Of a stretch of 64,000 nt of DNA, positions 44,536 through 52,302 are shown one piece after another. The DNA comes from Pseudonocardiaceae bacterium. Its GTDB lineage: Bacteria > Actinomycetota > Actinomycetes > Mycobacteriales > Pseudonocardiaceae. The number at the start of each line of letters is the position of its first letter. The stretch's first letter is position 1. The stretch covers positions 1-64,000 of the forward strand of contig WHSZ01000026.1 of the NCBI GenBank assembly GCA_009379845.1. Reading direction: 5' to 3'. Under the pieces are notes generated by a model that did not search any database, was not told the origin of the DNA, and worked only from the letters and a program-made list of their open reading frames with translations. The position numbers and the translations under genes are program-made.

Positions 44536-45171
44536 TCACCCGCCACTGACGAGCGTGCTCGTGATCATCTCGCAGAACAACCGGTGCACGCGCTCGTCGC
44601 CGGTCAGCTCCGGGTGGAACGCTGTGGCCAGCACCGACCCTTGCCGAACCGCGACGATTCTACCGGCGGCCGCGCCCGCTTCTGGCACGTCCGGCACCGT
44701 GGCCAGCACCTCGACTCCGGGCGCGGCGGACTCCACCCAAGGCGCGCGGATGAACACCGCGTGCACGGGCGGGCCTTCGATGCCCGTGAAGTCCAGGTCG
44801 TCTTCGAACGAGTCGACCTGCCGGCCGAACGCGTTGCGCCGGACCACCACGTCCAAGCCGCCCAGCTGATGCTGATCGGGGCGGCCGTCGAGGACCTCGC
44901 CGGCGAGCAGGATCATCCCAGCGCAGGAGCCGTAGGCTGGCATGCCGGACGCGATGCGCTCCCGCACCGGATCCAGCAGTCCGAACGTCACCAGCAGCCT
45001 GCTGATCGTGGTGGACTCGCCGCCCGGAATCACCAGTCCGTCTACTTCGGACAGCTCGGCGGGGCGGCGCACCGGGCGCGCCCGCAACCCGCAACGCCCC
45101 AGCGCGGCGATGTGTTCCCGCACATCGCCCTGCAGGGCGAGCACCCCGACGACCGGCTCCACCGATGACAC
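44536..45171 (-). CDS. pdxT: Pyridoxal 5'-phosphate synthase glutaminase subunit PdxT
   Basis: A 211-residue class I glutamine amidotransferase that releases ammonia to PdxS for vitamin B6 synthesis. [18 protein letters not shown] starts the protein, IPGGESTT and [12 protein letters not shown] (nucleophile Cys) are the core, and [14 protein letters not shown] gives the His and Glu of the triad. The start is GTG at 45171. Its partner pdxS is at 51045-52001; the two are usually adjacent or one gene apart in actinobacteria. Confidence 0.97.
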   Translation of the reverse strand: MSSVEPVVGVLALQGDVREHIAALGRCGLRARPVRRPAELSEVDGLVIPGGESTTISRLLVTFGLLDPVRERIASGMPAYGSCAGMILLAGEVLDGRPDQHQLGGLDVVVRRNAFGRQVDSFEDDLDFTGIEGPPVHAVFIRAPWVESAAPGVEVLATVPDVPEAGAAAGRIVAVRQGSVLATAFHPELTGDERVHRLFCEMITSTLVSGG

Positions 45172-45235
45172 CTCCCATATGCTCCTTCGAGTCTATGTGG
45201 CGCTTCGCGCACCGGCTGACGCGGCGCCGCGCGAG

Positions 45236-45565
45236 CTAGTCAACCCCGAGCAGCCGCAGCCCCGCGGCCGTTCCAGCCGCCGCGAACACCACCAGCACGA
45301 ACGGGACCTTCCGCCAGGCCAGCACGCCACCCACCGCCACGCCGGCCGGCCGCGCCCAGCCCGCGAACGCCTGGTCCTCGGTCAGCGCCGCGGTCAGCAC
45401 CACCGCGAACAGCAGCGTGGTCGCCGCGATCGTCATGTACCGCCGCAGGGTGTCGGACAGCGTGAACCTGTTCCGCAGCAGCGGCCCCGCCGCCCGGAAG
45501 GCATAGGTGCCAACACCGAGCAGCAGCACGGCGATGACCAGGGTCCCGGTCTGCACGTCGATCAC
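45236..45565 (-). CDS. azlD: AzlD-family branched-chain amino acid exporter subunit
   Basis: A 109-residue membrane protein with about four helices (TLVIAVLLLGVGTYAFRAAG, YMTIAATTLLFAVVLTAAL, VPFVLVVFAAAGTAAGL). AzlD partners AzlC in export of branched-chain amino acids or analogues. GTG at 45565 has GGAGG upstream and overlaps the azlC stop by 4 bases. Confidence 0.9.
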   Translation of the reverse strand: MIDVQTGTLVIAVLLLGVGTYAFRAAGPLLRNRFTLSDTLRRYMTIAATTLLFAVVLTAALTEDQAFAGWARPAGVAVGGVLAWRKVPFVLVVFAAAGTAAGLRLLGVD

Positions 45566-46253
45566 GGCCGGACCTCCTGCTTCTCGCGCGGCTTGCCGGC
45601 GGCGAGCAGCCCGGCGAGCGCGAGCAGCACCGGCATGCCCGCCGGCAGGAATGGCGTACTGGCCAGCGCGATCACCGCGCCGGCAAGCGCGGCCCGCAGT
45701 GGGCCGGCCTCCCGCAGGGACGGCAGCACCAGCGCGAACAACACGGCGGGAAACGCCGCGTCCAAGCCGAGCGCGTCGGTATCGGACACCACGTTGCCGG
45801 CGAACGCGCCGCCAACCACGCCCGCGTTCCAGCAGGTGAAAAGCCCGATCCCGCACGTCCAGTAGGCCGCCCGCGCCCGTGCCGGATCCCGTTGCGCCAG
45901 CGCGAAAGCCACCACCTCGTCGACAAGCAGGTGGCTACCGATCAGCCTGTCCCGCAGCCGAGGGCCAAGCACGTCGCCCACGGCGAACCCGAACGGGAGG
46001 TGCCGCGCGTTCACCACGAGTCCCGCGAGCACCGCGGCGATCGGGCCGCCACCGGCCACCAGCACGGCCACCACCAGGAACTGGGAGCTCCGGCGAAAAT
46101 CACCACGGACATCAGGGTCGGCATCCACAGCGGCAACCCGGCCGATACCGCGATTGCCCCGAAGGACAGGCCGACCACGCCGACCGCCAGGCACACCAAC
46201 CCGATATCCCGCAGTAGCGCACGATCGAGTGTTTTCCATATCGAACGCATCAA
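45562..46253 (-). pseudogene. azlC: AzlC-family permease, apparent frameshift
   Basis: The AzlC permease is split over two frames. The N-terminus (LLRDIGLVCLAVGVVGLSFG, LWMPTLMSVVIFAGA) is read from 46253; after FAGA it leaves the frame. The continuation SQFLVVAVLVAGGGPIAAVL, LVVNARHLPFGFAVGD and the remaining helices are in the frame ending at 45562. Adding one base at about 46086 gives a normal 230-residue protein. As written, AzlCD would not work. It is divergent from an XRE-cupin regulator. Confidence 0.85.
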
Positions 46254-46276
46254 CTTCTATACTGAACACACCCGAG

Positions 46277-46296
46277 GCGTTCGTCAAGCTGAACGC
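46277..46296. promoter_or_regulatory. Inverted repeat between azlC and its regulator
   Basis: GCGTTC (46277-46282) and GAACGC (46291-46296) flank an 8-base spacer in the 64-base divergent region, suitable as an operator for the XRE-cupin protein. Confidence 0.4.
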
Positions 46297-46317
46297 TGAG
46301 ACCGCTGGAGCGAACAC

Positions 46318-46890
46318 ATGTCGGACGAGGAAGCCCGGTCGTCGAGCGCACCGCTGGACATCATCGCCGAGTCACTCCAGCGCGAACGCCGTCGAGCCGG
46401 GCTGTCGCTGACCGAGGTCGCCAAGCGCGCCGGCGTGGCGAAATCCACGCTCTCCCAACTGGAAGCCGGCACCGGTAACCCGAGCGTGGAGACGCTGTGG
46501 GCACTCGGGGTGGCGCTCGACGTGCCGTTCAGCCGGCTCGTGGAGCGGCCCGGACCGCGGGTCCAGATCATCCGCGCGGGCGAAGGCCCGGTGCTGCCTT
46601 CCGACCATGCGCGGTTCACCGGCACGCTGCTGTCCTCTGGCCGCCCGAACACCCGTCGCGACCTCTACCTGGTCACCGTCGAACCGGGTGCCACGCGGCA
46701 CGCCGAGCCGCACATCGCCGGCTCGATCGAGCACGTGGTGGTGAGCACCGGGAATCTCCGCTGCGGCCCCTGCCAGGAGCCGATCGTGCTTGCCCCCGGC
46801 GACTACGCGAACTTCCCCGGTGACGAGCCGCACGTCTACGAGGCGCTGGAGCCCGGCACCACCGCCGTACTGGTGATGGAGCACATCTGA
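46318..46890 (+). CDS. XRE-family regulator with cupin sensor domain
   Basis: A 190-residue regulator. The helix-turn-helix is LQRERRRAGLSLTEVAKRAG with VAKSTLSQLEAGTGNPSVET (about residues 19-58), and a C-terminal cupin follows (LYLVTVEPGATRHAEPHIAG, LAPGDYANFPGDEPHVYEAL) with His residues at the metal or ligand site. Such regulators commonly control adjacent transport or amino-acid genes, here azlCD. Confidence 0.92.
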   Translation: MSDEEARSSSAPLDIIAESLQRERRRAGLSLTEVAKRAGVAKSTLSQLEAGTGNPSVETLWALGVALDVPFSRLVERPGPRVQIIRAGEGPVLPSDHARFTGTLLSSGRPNTRRDLYLVTVEPGATRHAEPHIAGSIEHVVVSTGNLRCGPCQEPIVLAPGDYANFPGDEPHVYEALEPGTTAVLVMEHI

Positions 46891-47041
46891 AACACCCACG
46901 GCCGAACCTCACCGCCAATACGCAACCTACCCGTAGGGGCGGCATCGCCGGGCTGTTCTTCTTGCTGTTCTTCGTGACGGTTATCCTGGCCCGCGTGCCG
47001 GCCACCACCAAGTACCTCCATCAAGGCCGGCGGTAGCCGGG

Positions 47042-47929
47042 ATGCTTTTCGAGGGGTTCCGCACGCACGATGTCGACGTCGGCGGGGTACGCATCCACGC
47101 CGTGGTCGGCGGGGACGGGCCGCCGGTGCTGCTGCTGCACGGCTACCCGCAGACGCATGTCATGTGGCATCGGGTCGCCCCGAAGCTCGCCCGCGACCAC
47201 ACGGTCGTCGCAGCCGACCTGCGAGGCTACGGCGACTCCGGTAAACCGCCCGGCGGCGAGCGGCACGAGGCGTACAGCAAGCGCGCGATGGCGGCCGACC
47301 AGCTCCGGCTGATGACCGAGCTCGGGTTCGACGAGTTCGCGATCGTCGGGCACGACCGCGGGGCGCGGGTGGCGCACCGGCTCAGCCTGGACGCACCGGG
47401 ACGGGTCAGCCGGGTCGCGGTGCTGGACATCGCGCCCACCCGGCACATGTACCGGACCGCCGACAGCGAGTTCGCCCGCGCCTACTACCACTGGTTCTTT
47501 CTGATTCAGCCCTACGATCTGCCGGAGCGGCTGATCGGCGCGGATCCGGAGTACTTCCTGAACACCAAGCTCGGTCAGTGGGGCGCGCGCGCCGGGGCGC
47601 ACACACCCGAGGCCAAGGCGGAATACCTCCGCTGCTGGTCCGATCCGGCCACGGTGCACGCCAGCTGTGAGGACTACCGAGCCGCGGCCGGCATCGACCT
47701 CGAGCACGACGAGCGGGACGAGCGGGCCGCGCACCGGCTCACCATGCCGCTACTCGCGCTGTGGGGCGAGCGCGGCTTCGTCGGCCGGTATTACCCGCTG
47801 CTGGACGTGTGGCGGGAATACGCCGACGACGTACGCGGGCACGGCGTTGACTGCGGGCACTTCCTCGCCGAGGAAAGCCCGGCGGAAACCACCACGGCAC
47901 TGCGCGAGTTCCTCGGAAACTGGACCTAG
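47042..47929 (+). CDS. Haloacetate (fluoroacetate) dehalogenase-like hydrolase
   Basis: A 295-residue alpha/beta hydrolase. The residues that define fluoroacetate dehalogenase are all in place with constant spacing: Asp 105, Arg 106 and Arg 109 in VGHDRGARVAH, Asp 129 in VLDIAPT, His 150 and Trp 151 in YYHWFFLIQPYD, Tyr 212 in CEDYRAA and His 273 in CGHFLAEE. Asp is the nucleophile, and the His/Trp/Tyr trio binds halide. Predicted reaction: hydrolysis of haloacetate to glycolate and halide; other short 2-haloacids or esters are possible. It stands alone on the plus strand. Confidence 0.85.
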   Translation: MLFEGFRTHDVDVGGVRIHAVVGGDGPPVLLLHGYPQTHVMWHRVAPKLARDHTVVAADLRGYGDSGKPPGGERHEAYSKRAMAADQLRLMTELGFDEFAIVGHDRGARVAHRLSLDAPGRVSRVAVLDIAPTRHMYRTADSEFARAYYHWFFLIQPYDLPERLIGADPEYFLNTKLGQWGARAGAHTPEAKAEYLRCWSDPATVHASCEDYRAAAGIDLEHDERDERAAHRLTMPLLALWGERGFVGRYYPLLDVWREYADDVRGHGVDCGHFLAEESPAETTTALREFLGNWT

Positions 47930-48411
47930 CCCCCGGTTACCAGCCGCGCTCGGCCAGCCGGTGCGGTTCGGGGATGTCATCCACGTTCGACCATTCCCTC
48001 GCCTCGCCGCAGAGGACGGCATCCGCACGGCGGCCGGGGATGCAGTAGGACTTCACAGAAGTGAGTCCATGTGGAACCCAAGACTGGAGCGCCGACAGAA
48101 AGATCTCGATGACATCGAGAAGATTCGAGTCAAGTTGGCGAGGTTGCCGTAGTTCTCGATTTCAATCGTGGTGCCCGGTCGCCGATCGACCACCCGGCGA
48201 CCCACTCTTCTTCGAGCCGGACGCCAGCGAGCCGCACCTGTTGCTCGTCGCCGAGATGATGAACAAGGCACACGGTCACCGTGCACAAGGCTTGACGCCT
48301 GGGATGAGGCGGTCGAGCGGACACGGACGAGCGGCACACGCGCTGTATGAAGTTTCATACAGTAGGTGTATGATTCCTCGTACAGCGAGTTGACCACCGA
48401 AGGAGTCACCG
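47930..48411. other. Gene-free stretch with possible remnants
   Basis: No gene is supported over these 482 bases. Short reading frames resembling protein fragments occur (for example GDPLFFEPDASEPHLLLVAE in a plus frame near 48190-48260), but none has a credible start and stop. The final 70 bases contain the operator-like palindromes of the next gene. Confidence 0.6.
48343..48384. promoter_or_regulatory. Two tandem operator-like palindromes
   Basis: CTGTATGAAGTTTCATACAG (48343-48362; perfect 9-bp arms around GT) is followed by TGTATGA-TTCC-TCGTACA (48367-48384; one mismatch). Both share TGTATGA half-sites and end 27 bases before the ATG at 48412, as for repressor sites overlapping the promoter. 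Confidence 0.7.
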
Positions 48412-49125
48412 ATGGCACTGCCGACATGGAGACGCAAGCCCGTTGACCGGGGCTCTCCGGAGATGTACGAAGCCTCCGATCAGGCATGGGATGTCCTGCG
48501 CGACGCGATGGGCAGCACCGGTCTCACACGCCGATCTTCTGATGAGTTGCTTCACGCCATCGAAGCCGCCTCCTGGCTTGAGCGTTCCGCCCTCGCCGGT
48601 CGGCACCTGCTGGTTCCCATCGCCAAGGCGAACGGAGCGTCGTGGGCGGACCTAGCGGCGGCCATGGGTGTCTCGAGAGCGACAGCGCAGCACAGGCACA
48701 AGCAGGAGGTCGAGGAATGGGAGGAGAGCGTCCGGCGGGCCGCCATGCCCCCGCCATGGGAAGGCATCGAGCCCCTCGCGCCGATGGAGCCGCCCGTCGG
48801 TTTCGAGCCGGGCGACGACGACTTCGAGCGGCTGCCCGGCCTGCCAGCCTGGAACTACAAGGGCCCGTTGGAGGCGGGCATCCGGTGGCTTCGAGCCCAC
48901 CACACCGAGGTCTTGGTATACACCGACGACGGCGTCCACTACGTCAGCTCGAAGTCCGGAACCTCAAGCATGAGCACCTCCGCTGATTCTGAGGAGGAGG
49001 CCTGGCGAGCCCATCTAGGCTACGCGCTGCTGGCCGGCGACGACCCCCCGTTCCCGGATGACGCGAGACCCGGCGAGACGATCGCCGGCTTCAAGGCTCG
49101 CCTCGGTTCCGAGGGAGGCAGCTGA
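48412..49125 (+). CDS. Hypothetical protein with helix-turn-helix
   Basis: A 237-residue protein. GASWADLAAAMGVSRATAQH (about residues 75-94) is a convincing helix-turn-helix, preceded by a helical N-terminal region and followed by a Pro-rich linker (PPPWEGIEPLAPMEPP) and a C-terminal domain of unknown type (TEVLVYTDDGVHYVSSKSGT). The tandem palindromes upstream suggest autorepression. It is convergent with the PIN-domain gene of the XRE/ImmA module, 35 bases away, and may be functionally linked to it. Confidence 0.7.
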   Translation: MALPTWRRKPVDRGSPEMYEASDQAWDVLRDAMGSTGLTRRSSDELLHAIEAASWLERSALAGRHLLVPIAKANGASWADLAAAMGVSRATAQHRHKQEVEEWEESVRRAAMPPPWEGIEPLAPMEPPVGFEPGDDDFERLPGLPAWNYKGPLEAGIRWLRAHHTEVLVYTDDGVHYVSSKSGTSSMSTSADSEEEAWRAHLGYALLAGDDPPFPDDARPGETIAGFKARLGSEGGS

Positions 49126-49160
49126 TACGAGCCAGCGAAGAGCTCGCCGAGGGTTGCTGA

Positions 49161-49757
49161 CTACTGCCAGCAGGGCAGGTTCAGGAGATTCGTGGTGTCT
49201 AACGGCGGGAGTCCGTCGTCGAGGTTCCGCAGTCGCCCGTACAGGTATCGCATGGCGTTCTTGTCGGGCAGGTGCTCGCCACCTGCTGCGCGTTCGAGCA
49301 CGGTCACGGTGTGGATGAGGCGAATGCTGCCCACGGTCTTTCCGTCCGCTTGGAGCCGTTGCAACCGTCGGGCTTCTGTCGCGGCAGCACGGCATCCTCC
49401 GCCGTCGTCGATGAGGACGATGACATGTTCCCCGGCCTCGGCTGCCACGGCGGCGTGGGCGATGACCATCGTCTCGCCGAGGTCCTTCCCGGAGCGTATG
49501 CGCTGATCGAGCGGGACACCGCTGATGCGTTGGACGGCTGCGGATAGCTCGTCGGTCACGTCGTCGGAGAGCACTTCCATGAGGCGCTCTGGGAGCTTCT
49601 TCCAGACGCGTCCTGCGGCTGCGAAGCGCTGGTCCTGGCCCGCTTTGCGGAGGATCTCTGCTTCCACAGCTTCTGGGACGCTCAATGCTCCCAGGGTGCT
49701 GAAAAGCAGGCGTTCCTTGTTGACCGAGAGGAAGTTGATACCGGGGCCGGCGTCCAT
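49161..49757 (-). CDS. PIN-domain protein (putative RNase toxin)
   Basis: A 198-residue protein with the full PIN signature: Asp 2 (MDAGPGINFL), Glu 32/34 (VPEAVEAEIL), Asp 92 and Glu 95 (KDLGETMVIAHA), and Asp 117/118 (VLIDDGGG). This acidic set binds Mg in VapC-type ribonucleases. Translation from 49757 fits the family better than the overlapping upstream start at 49814. It is the last gene of an XRE-ImmA/IrrE-PIN operon, starting 13 bases after the peptidase stop. It is predicted to cleave RNA when released from control (inference). Confidence 0.8.
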   Translation of the reverse strand: MDAGPGINFLSVNKERLLFSTLGALSVPEAVEAEILRKAGQDQRFAAAGRVWKKLPERLMEVLSDDVTDELSAAVQRISGVPLDQRIRSGKDLGETMVIAHAAVAAEAGEHVIVLIDDGGGCRAAATEARRLQRLQADGKTVGSIRLIHTVTVLERAAGGEHLPDKNAMRYLYGRLRNLDDGLPPLDTTNLLNLPCWQ

Positions 49758-49770
49758 GATGGGCGCTGGC

Positions 49771-50601
49771 TCATTCGGCAGAGCCCTCAGGCGTCTCGTC
49801 GTCCTCCAGGTCACTGACGTCCACGGTGACTAGGGGCAGGTCCGCCGCCCTCATCCAAGGCGGTTGGTGTTCCTTCGGGATGACTCCGGCTTCGGTGAGC
49901 TCCTCAGCTACCGCCTCGGCGCTGATTCCCCTGAGAGTGGCGACGGTCTGTGCGGTCACGACGCCTTCGCTGTAGCCGGCGACGGCACGGGTGAGCAGGC
50001 GTTGCGGGGAACGGGTGCGGTCGGCGTCGTTCTGGAGGGACTGGTATTGGTCGCTCCAGCCGAAGCGGGTCGCGAGTCGGGGCGTTGAGAGTGTCATCCA
50101 CTCCTGCTTGGTCACGGTGTCGATGTATCCGCAGTCGCAGAGGGCGATGGCCGCGATGGCCGGAGAAACAAGGAACCACTGCACGACAGCGGACAGGTCG
50201 GCCTCGGTCAGGGTTTCCCGGTGCCCGAGGAACGCGTTGAGACCGTCGCCGGGCACGAGCAGGTGTCGAGCGAACGCATCAGCTCTGATCTCCTCGGGGG
50301 AACGAGCGCTGAGGTCTTCATCGTCAGTCCAGTCGCTGAACAGTACGTGGGCGAGTTCGTGGGCCAGTGTGCTGCGCTGCCGCATGGGGTTACGGGTACG
50401 CGCAACGCCGATGAAGGCGACATCACGCACGGGGTCGCGCATTGTCAGGCCGTGTTCGTCAGGGCCTGCGTCGAGCACAGCAACATCGTGGCCCGTGGTC
50501 TGCTCGATGAGCGCAACAAGATCACCCAGGGGTTGAACTCCCAGGTGATGCTCGCTGCGGAACGCTGCTGCTGCCTCTTCGCCCTGCTGTTCCAGTGTCA
50601 T
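49771..50601 (-). CDS. ImmA/IrrE-family metallo-endopeptidase
   Basis: A 276-residue protein. HELAHVLF (His 81, Glu 82, His 85) is the zinc-peptidase HExxH motif, and EEIRADAFARHLLVP supplies the third ligand and the family's second signature. Members such as ImmA and IrrE/PprI cleave an XRE-family repressor in response to stress. The C-terminal half (LLTRAVAGYSEGVVTAQTVA, then an acidic tail) is family-specific. It lies between an XRE gene (13 bases upstream) and the PIN gene, so the XRE protein is its probable substrate. Confidence 0.93.
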   Translation of the reverse strand: MTLEQQGEEAAAAFRSEHHLGVQPLGDLVALIEQTTGHDVAVLDAGPDEHGLTMRDPVRDVAFIGVARTRNPMRQRSTLAHELAHVLFSDWTDDEDLSARSPEEIRADAFARHLLVPGDGLNAFLGHRETLTEADLSAVVQWFLVSPAIAAIALCDCGYIDTVTKQEWMTLSTPRLATRFGWSDQYQSLQNDADRTRSPQRLLTRAVAGYSEGVVTAQTVATLRGISAEAVAEELTEAGVIPKEHQPPWMRAADLPLVTVDVSDLEDDETPEGSAE

Positions 50602-50614
50602 GCTCTGCCCGCCG

Positions 50615-50950
50615 TCACCGGGGCGCAGGGATGGCCTGGTCGTCCAGGTAGGCGTCCAGCTCGATGAAGTGCAGCAGTCGCTGGCGCATCTTGTCCATGG
50701 CCGAGCCGTTCGTTGCTCGCGCGCCGCACCGCACCCGGTCGGCAGTGGCCGTTCCGGTCAGCTGGGCCACGGTGCAGCCAGTGGCGTCGGCGATCTGGAT
50801 GATCTCGGTCATCTTCGCTGGTCGCTTGCCGGAGAGGATGCGGCTGAGCGTCGATTGCGAGATGCCCGTGCGATCTTCAAGCGCTCGCTGGGACAGCTGA
50901 GCTGCCTCGCGGGCGCTGTCGATGGCCGCGCCCATCTGTATCGTCGTCAT
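50615..50950 (-). CDS. XRE-family helix-turn-helix protein
   Basis: A 111-residue DNA-binding protein. The XRE helix-turn-helix is LSQRALEDRTGISQSTLSRI with LSGKRPAKMTEIIQIADATG; the C-terminal half is helical (MDKMRQRLLHFIELDAYL). The ATG at 50950 follows AGGAGGTGG at good spacing. It is the first gene of the three-gene operon and the expected repressor/antitoxin. Confidence 0.92.
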   Translation of the reverse strand: MTTIQMGAAIDSAREAAQLSQRALEDRTGISQSTLSRILSGKRPAKMTEIIQIADATGCTVAQLTGTATADRVRCGARATNGSAMDKMRQRLLHFIELDAYLDDQAIPAPR

Positions 50951-50962
50951 CCAAACCACCTC

Positions 50963-50990
50963 CTGAATCAGATTTTGTAATGTGATTCAG
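50963..50990 (-). promoter_or_regulatory. Operator-like palindrome upstream of the XRE operon
   Basis: CTGAATCA (50963-50970) and TGATTCAG (50983-50990) are perfect arms around a 12-base AT-rich spacer, 13 bases before the XRE start. Probable site of autoregulation. Confidence 0.65.
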
Positions 50991-51044
50991 TCTAGCGGCT
51001 ACGGCTGACAGTATCCACTTGACGCTCGGTCTGGTCTGGGGGCC

Positions 51045-52001
51045 CTACCAGCCACGCTCCGACAAGCGTGTGAACTCCGTGCCGACCGTCGTGTCGGCAT
51101 CTTTGGACCACGGCACGTTGATGCCGACCATCGCGTCGCCAAGCCCGCGGGACACCTTCGCCAGCACATCCGGGTCGTCGTAGAACGTAGTGGCCTTGAC
51201 GATCGCTTCGGCGCGCTGGCCGGGGTTACCCGACTTGAAGATGCCGGACCCGACGAACACGCCCTCGGCGCCGAGCTGCATCATCATCGCGGCATCCGCC
51301 GGCGTGGCGATGCCGCCGGCTGTGAACAGCACGACCGGCAACTTGCCCCGCTCGGCCACCTCACGCACCAGCTCGTAGGGGGCCTGAAGGTCCTTCGCCG
51401 CGACGTAGAGCTCGTCGGTCGACAGCGCGGACAACCGGCGGATCTCGGCGCCGATCTGGCGCATGTGTGTCGTCGCGTTCGACACGTCACCGGTGCCGGC
51501 CTCACCCTTGGAACGGATCATCGCCGCGCCCTCGGTGATCCGGCGCAGTGCCTCACCCAGGTTCGTCGCGCCGCACACGAACGGCACGGTGAACGCCCAC
51601 TTGTCGATGTGGTTGGCGTAGTCGGCAGGCGTGAGCACCTCGGACTCGTCGACGTAGTCCACGCCGAGCGCCTGGAGCAGCTGCGCCTCCACGAAATGCC
51701 CGATGCGGGCCTTGGCCATCACCGGGATGGACACCGCGCTGACGATCCCGTCGATCAGATCCGGGTCGCTCATCCGCGCCACGCCGCCCTGCGCGCGGAT
51801 GTCGGCCGGCACTCGCTCGAGGGCCATCACGGCGACCGCACCCGCGTCCTCGGCGATCTTGGCCTGTTCGGGCGTGACCACATCCATGATCACGCCGCCC
51901 TTGAGCATTTCCGCCATGCCGCGCTTCACCCGTGCGGTGCCGATCTGCTGTCCGGGGGCGGGTTCGGTTGCGGGGGACGGGCTGTTCTGGGGGGGGCTCA
52001 C
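51045..52001 (-). CDS. pdxS: Pyridoxal 5'-phosphate synthase lyase subunit PdxS
   Basis: A 318-residue TIM-barrel enzyme that combines ribose 5-phosphate, glyceraldehyde 3-phosphate and ammonia from PdxT into [23 protein letters not shown] opens the conserved region; [35 protein letters not shown] (Schiff-base Lys) and [20 protein letters not shown] are signature segments. The start is GTG at 52001; about 20 variable residues precede the core. Separated from pdxT by about 5.9 kb of accessory genes. Confidence 0.98.
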   Translation of the reverse strand: MSPPQNSPSPATEPAPGQQIGTARVKRGMAEMLKGGVIMDVVTPEQAKIAEDAGAVAVMALERVPADIRAQGGVARMSDPDLIDGIVSAVSIPVMAKARIGHFVEAQLLQALGVDYVDESEVLTPADYANHIDKWAFTVPFVCGATNLGEALRRITEGAAMIRSKGEAGTGDVSNATTHMRQIGAEIRRLSALSTDELYVAAKDLQAPYELVREVAERGKLPVVLFTAGGIATPADAAMMMQLGAEGVFVGSGIFKSGNPGQRAEAIVKATTFYDDPDVLAKVSRGLGDAMVGINVPWSKDADTTVGTEFTRLSERGW

Positions 52002-52302
52002 GGCAGACCTTTCGACTCACTACGGGGGAAACAGGGCGCCACGTTCGCGGCACGCAACCTCATGGTACGGCGCACTGGACCCCTCGACCGGGCCAGTGGT
52101 AGCCAAACTCACCAGTCCACTTTCGGCGCCGATCCGGCCATCTGGCGGCATCCCACCGAACCGCTCCGCCAGCGGGGTTGTCCCGGTTCCTACATGGGTG
52201 TGAGATCGGGCACAGTAGAGGTAAAGCGTCAGTCAGCCGTATCGACAACCGCCGACAGTCCGGGGTGCTGCCCCGCTGTCGGGCACGCGGGAGGTGGGCC
52301 CC

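Noticed and set aside
46930..47041. Possible small membrane protein ending VPATTKYLHQGRR before the dehalogenase-like gene
   Set aside because: A hydrophobic stretch exists (GLFFLLFFVTVILA), but no ATG, GTG or ribosome site precedes it in frame.
47667..48152. Frame extending past the dehalogenase-like gene
   Set aside because: It is mostly out-of-frame overlap with that gene; the unique part has no start and no family resemblance.
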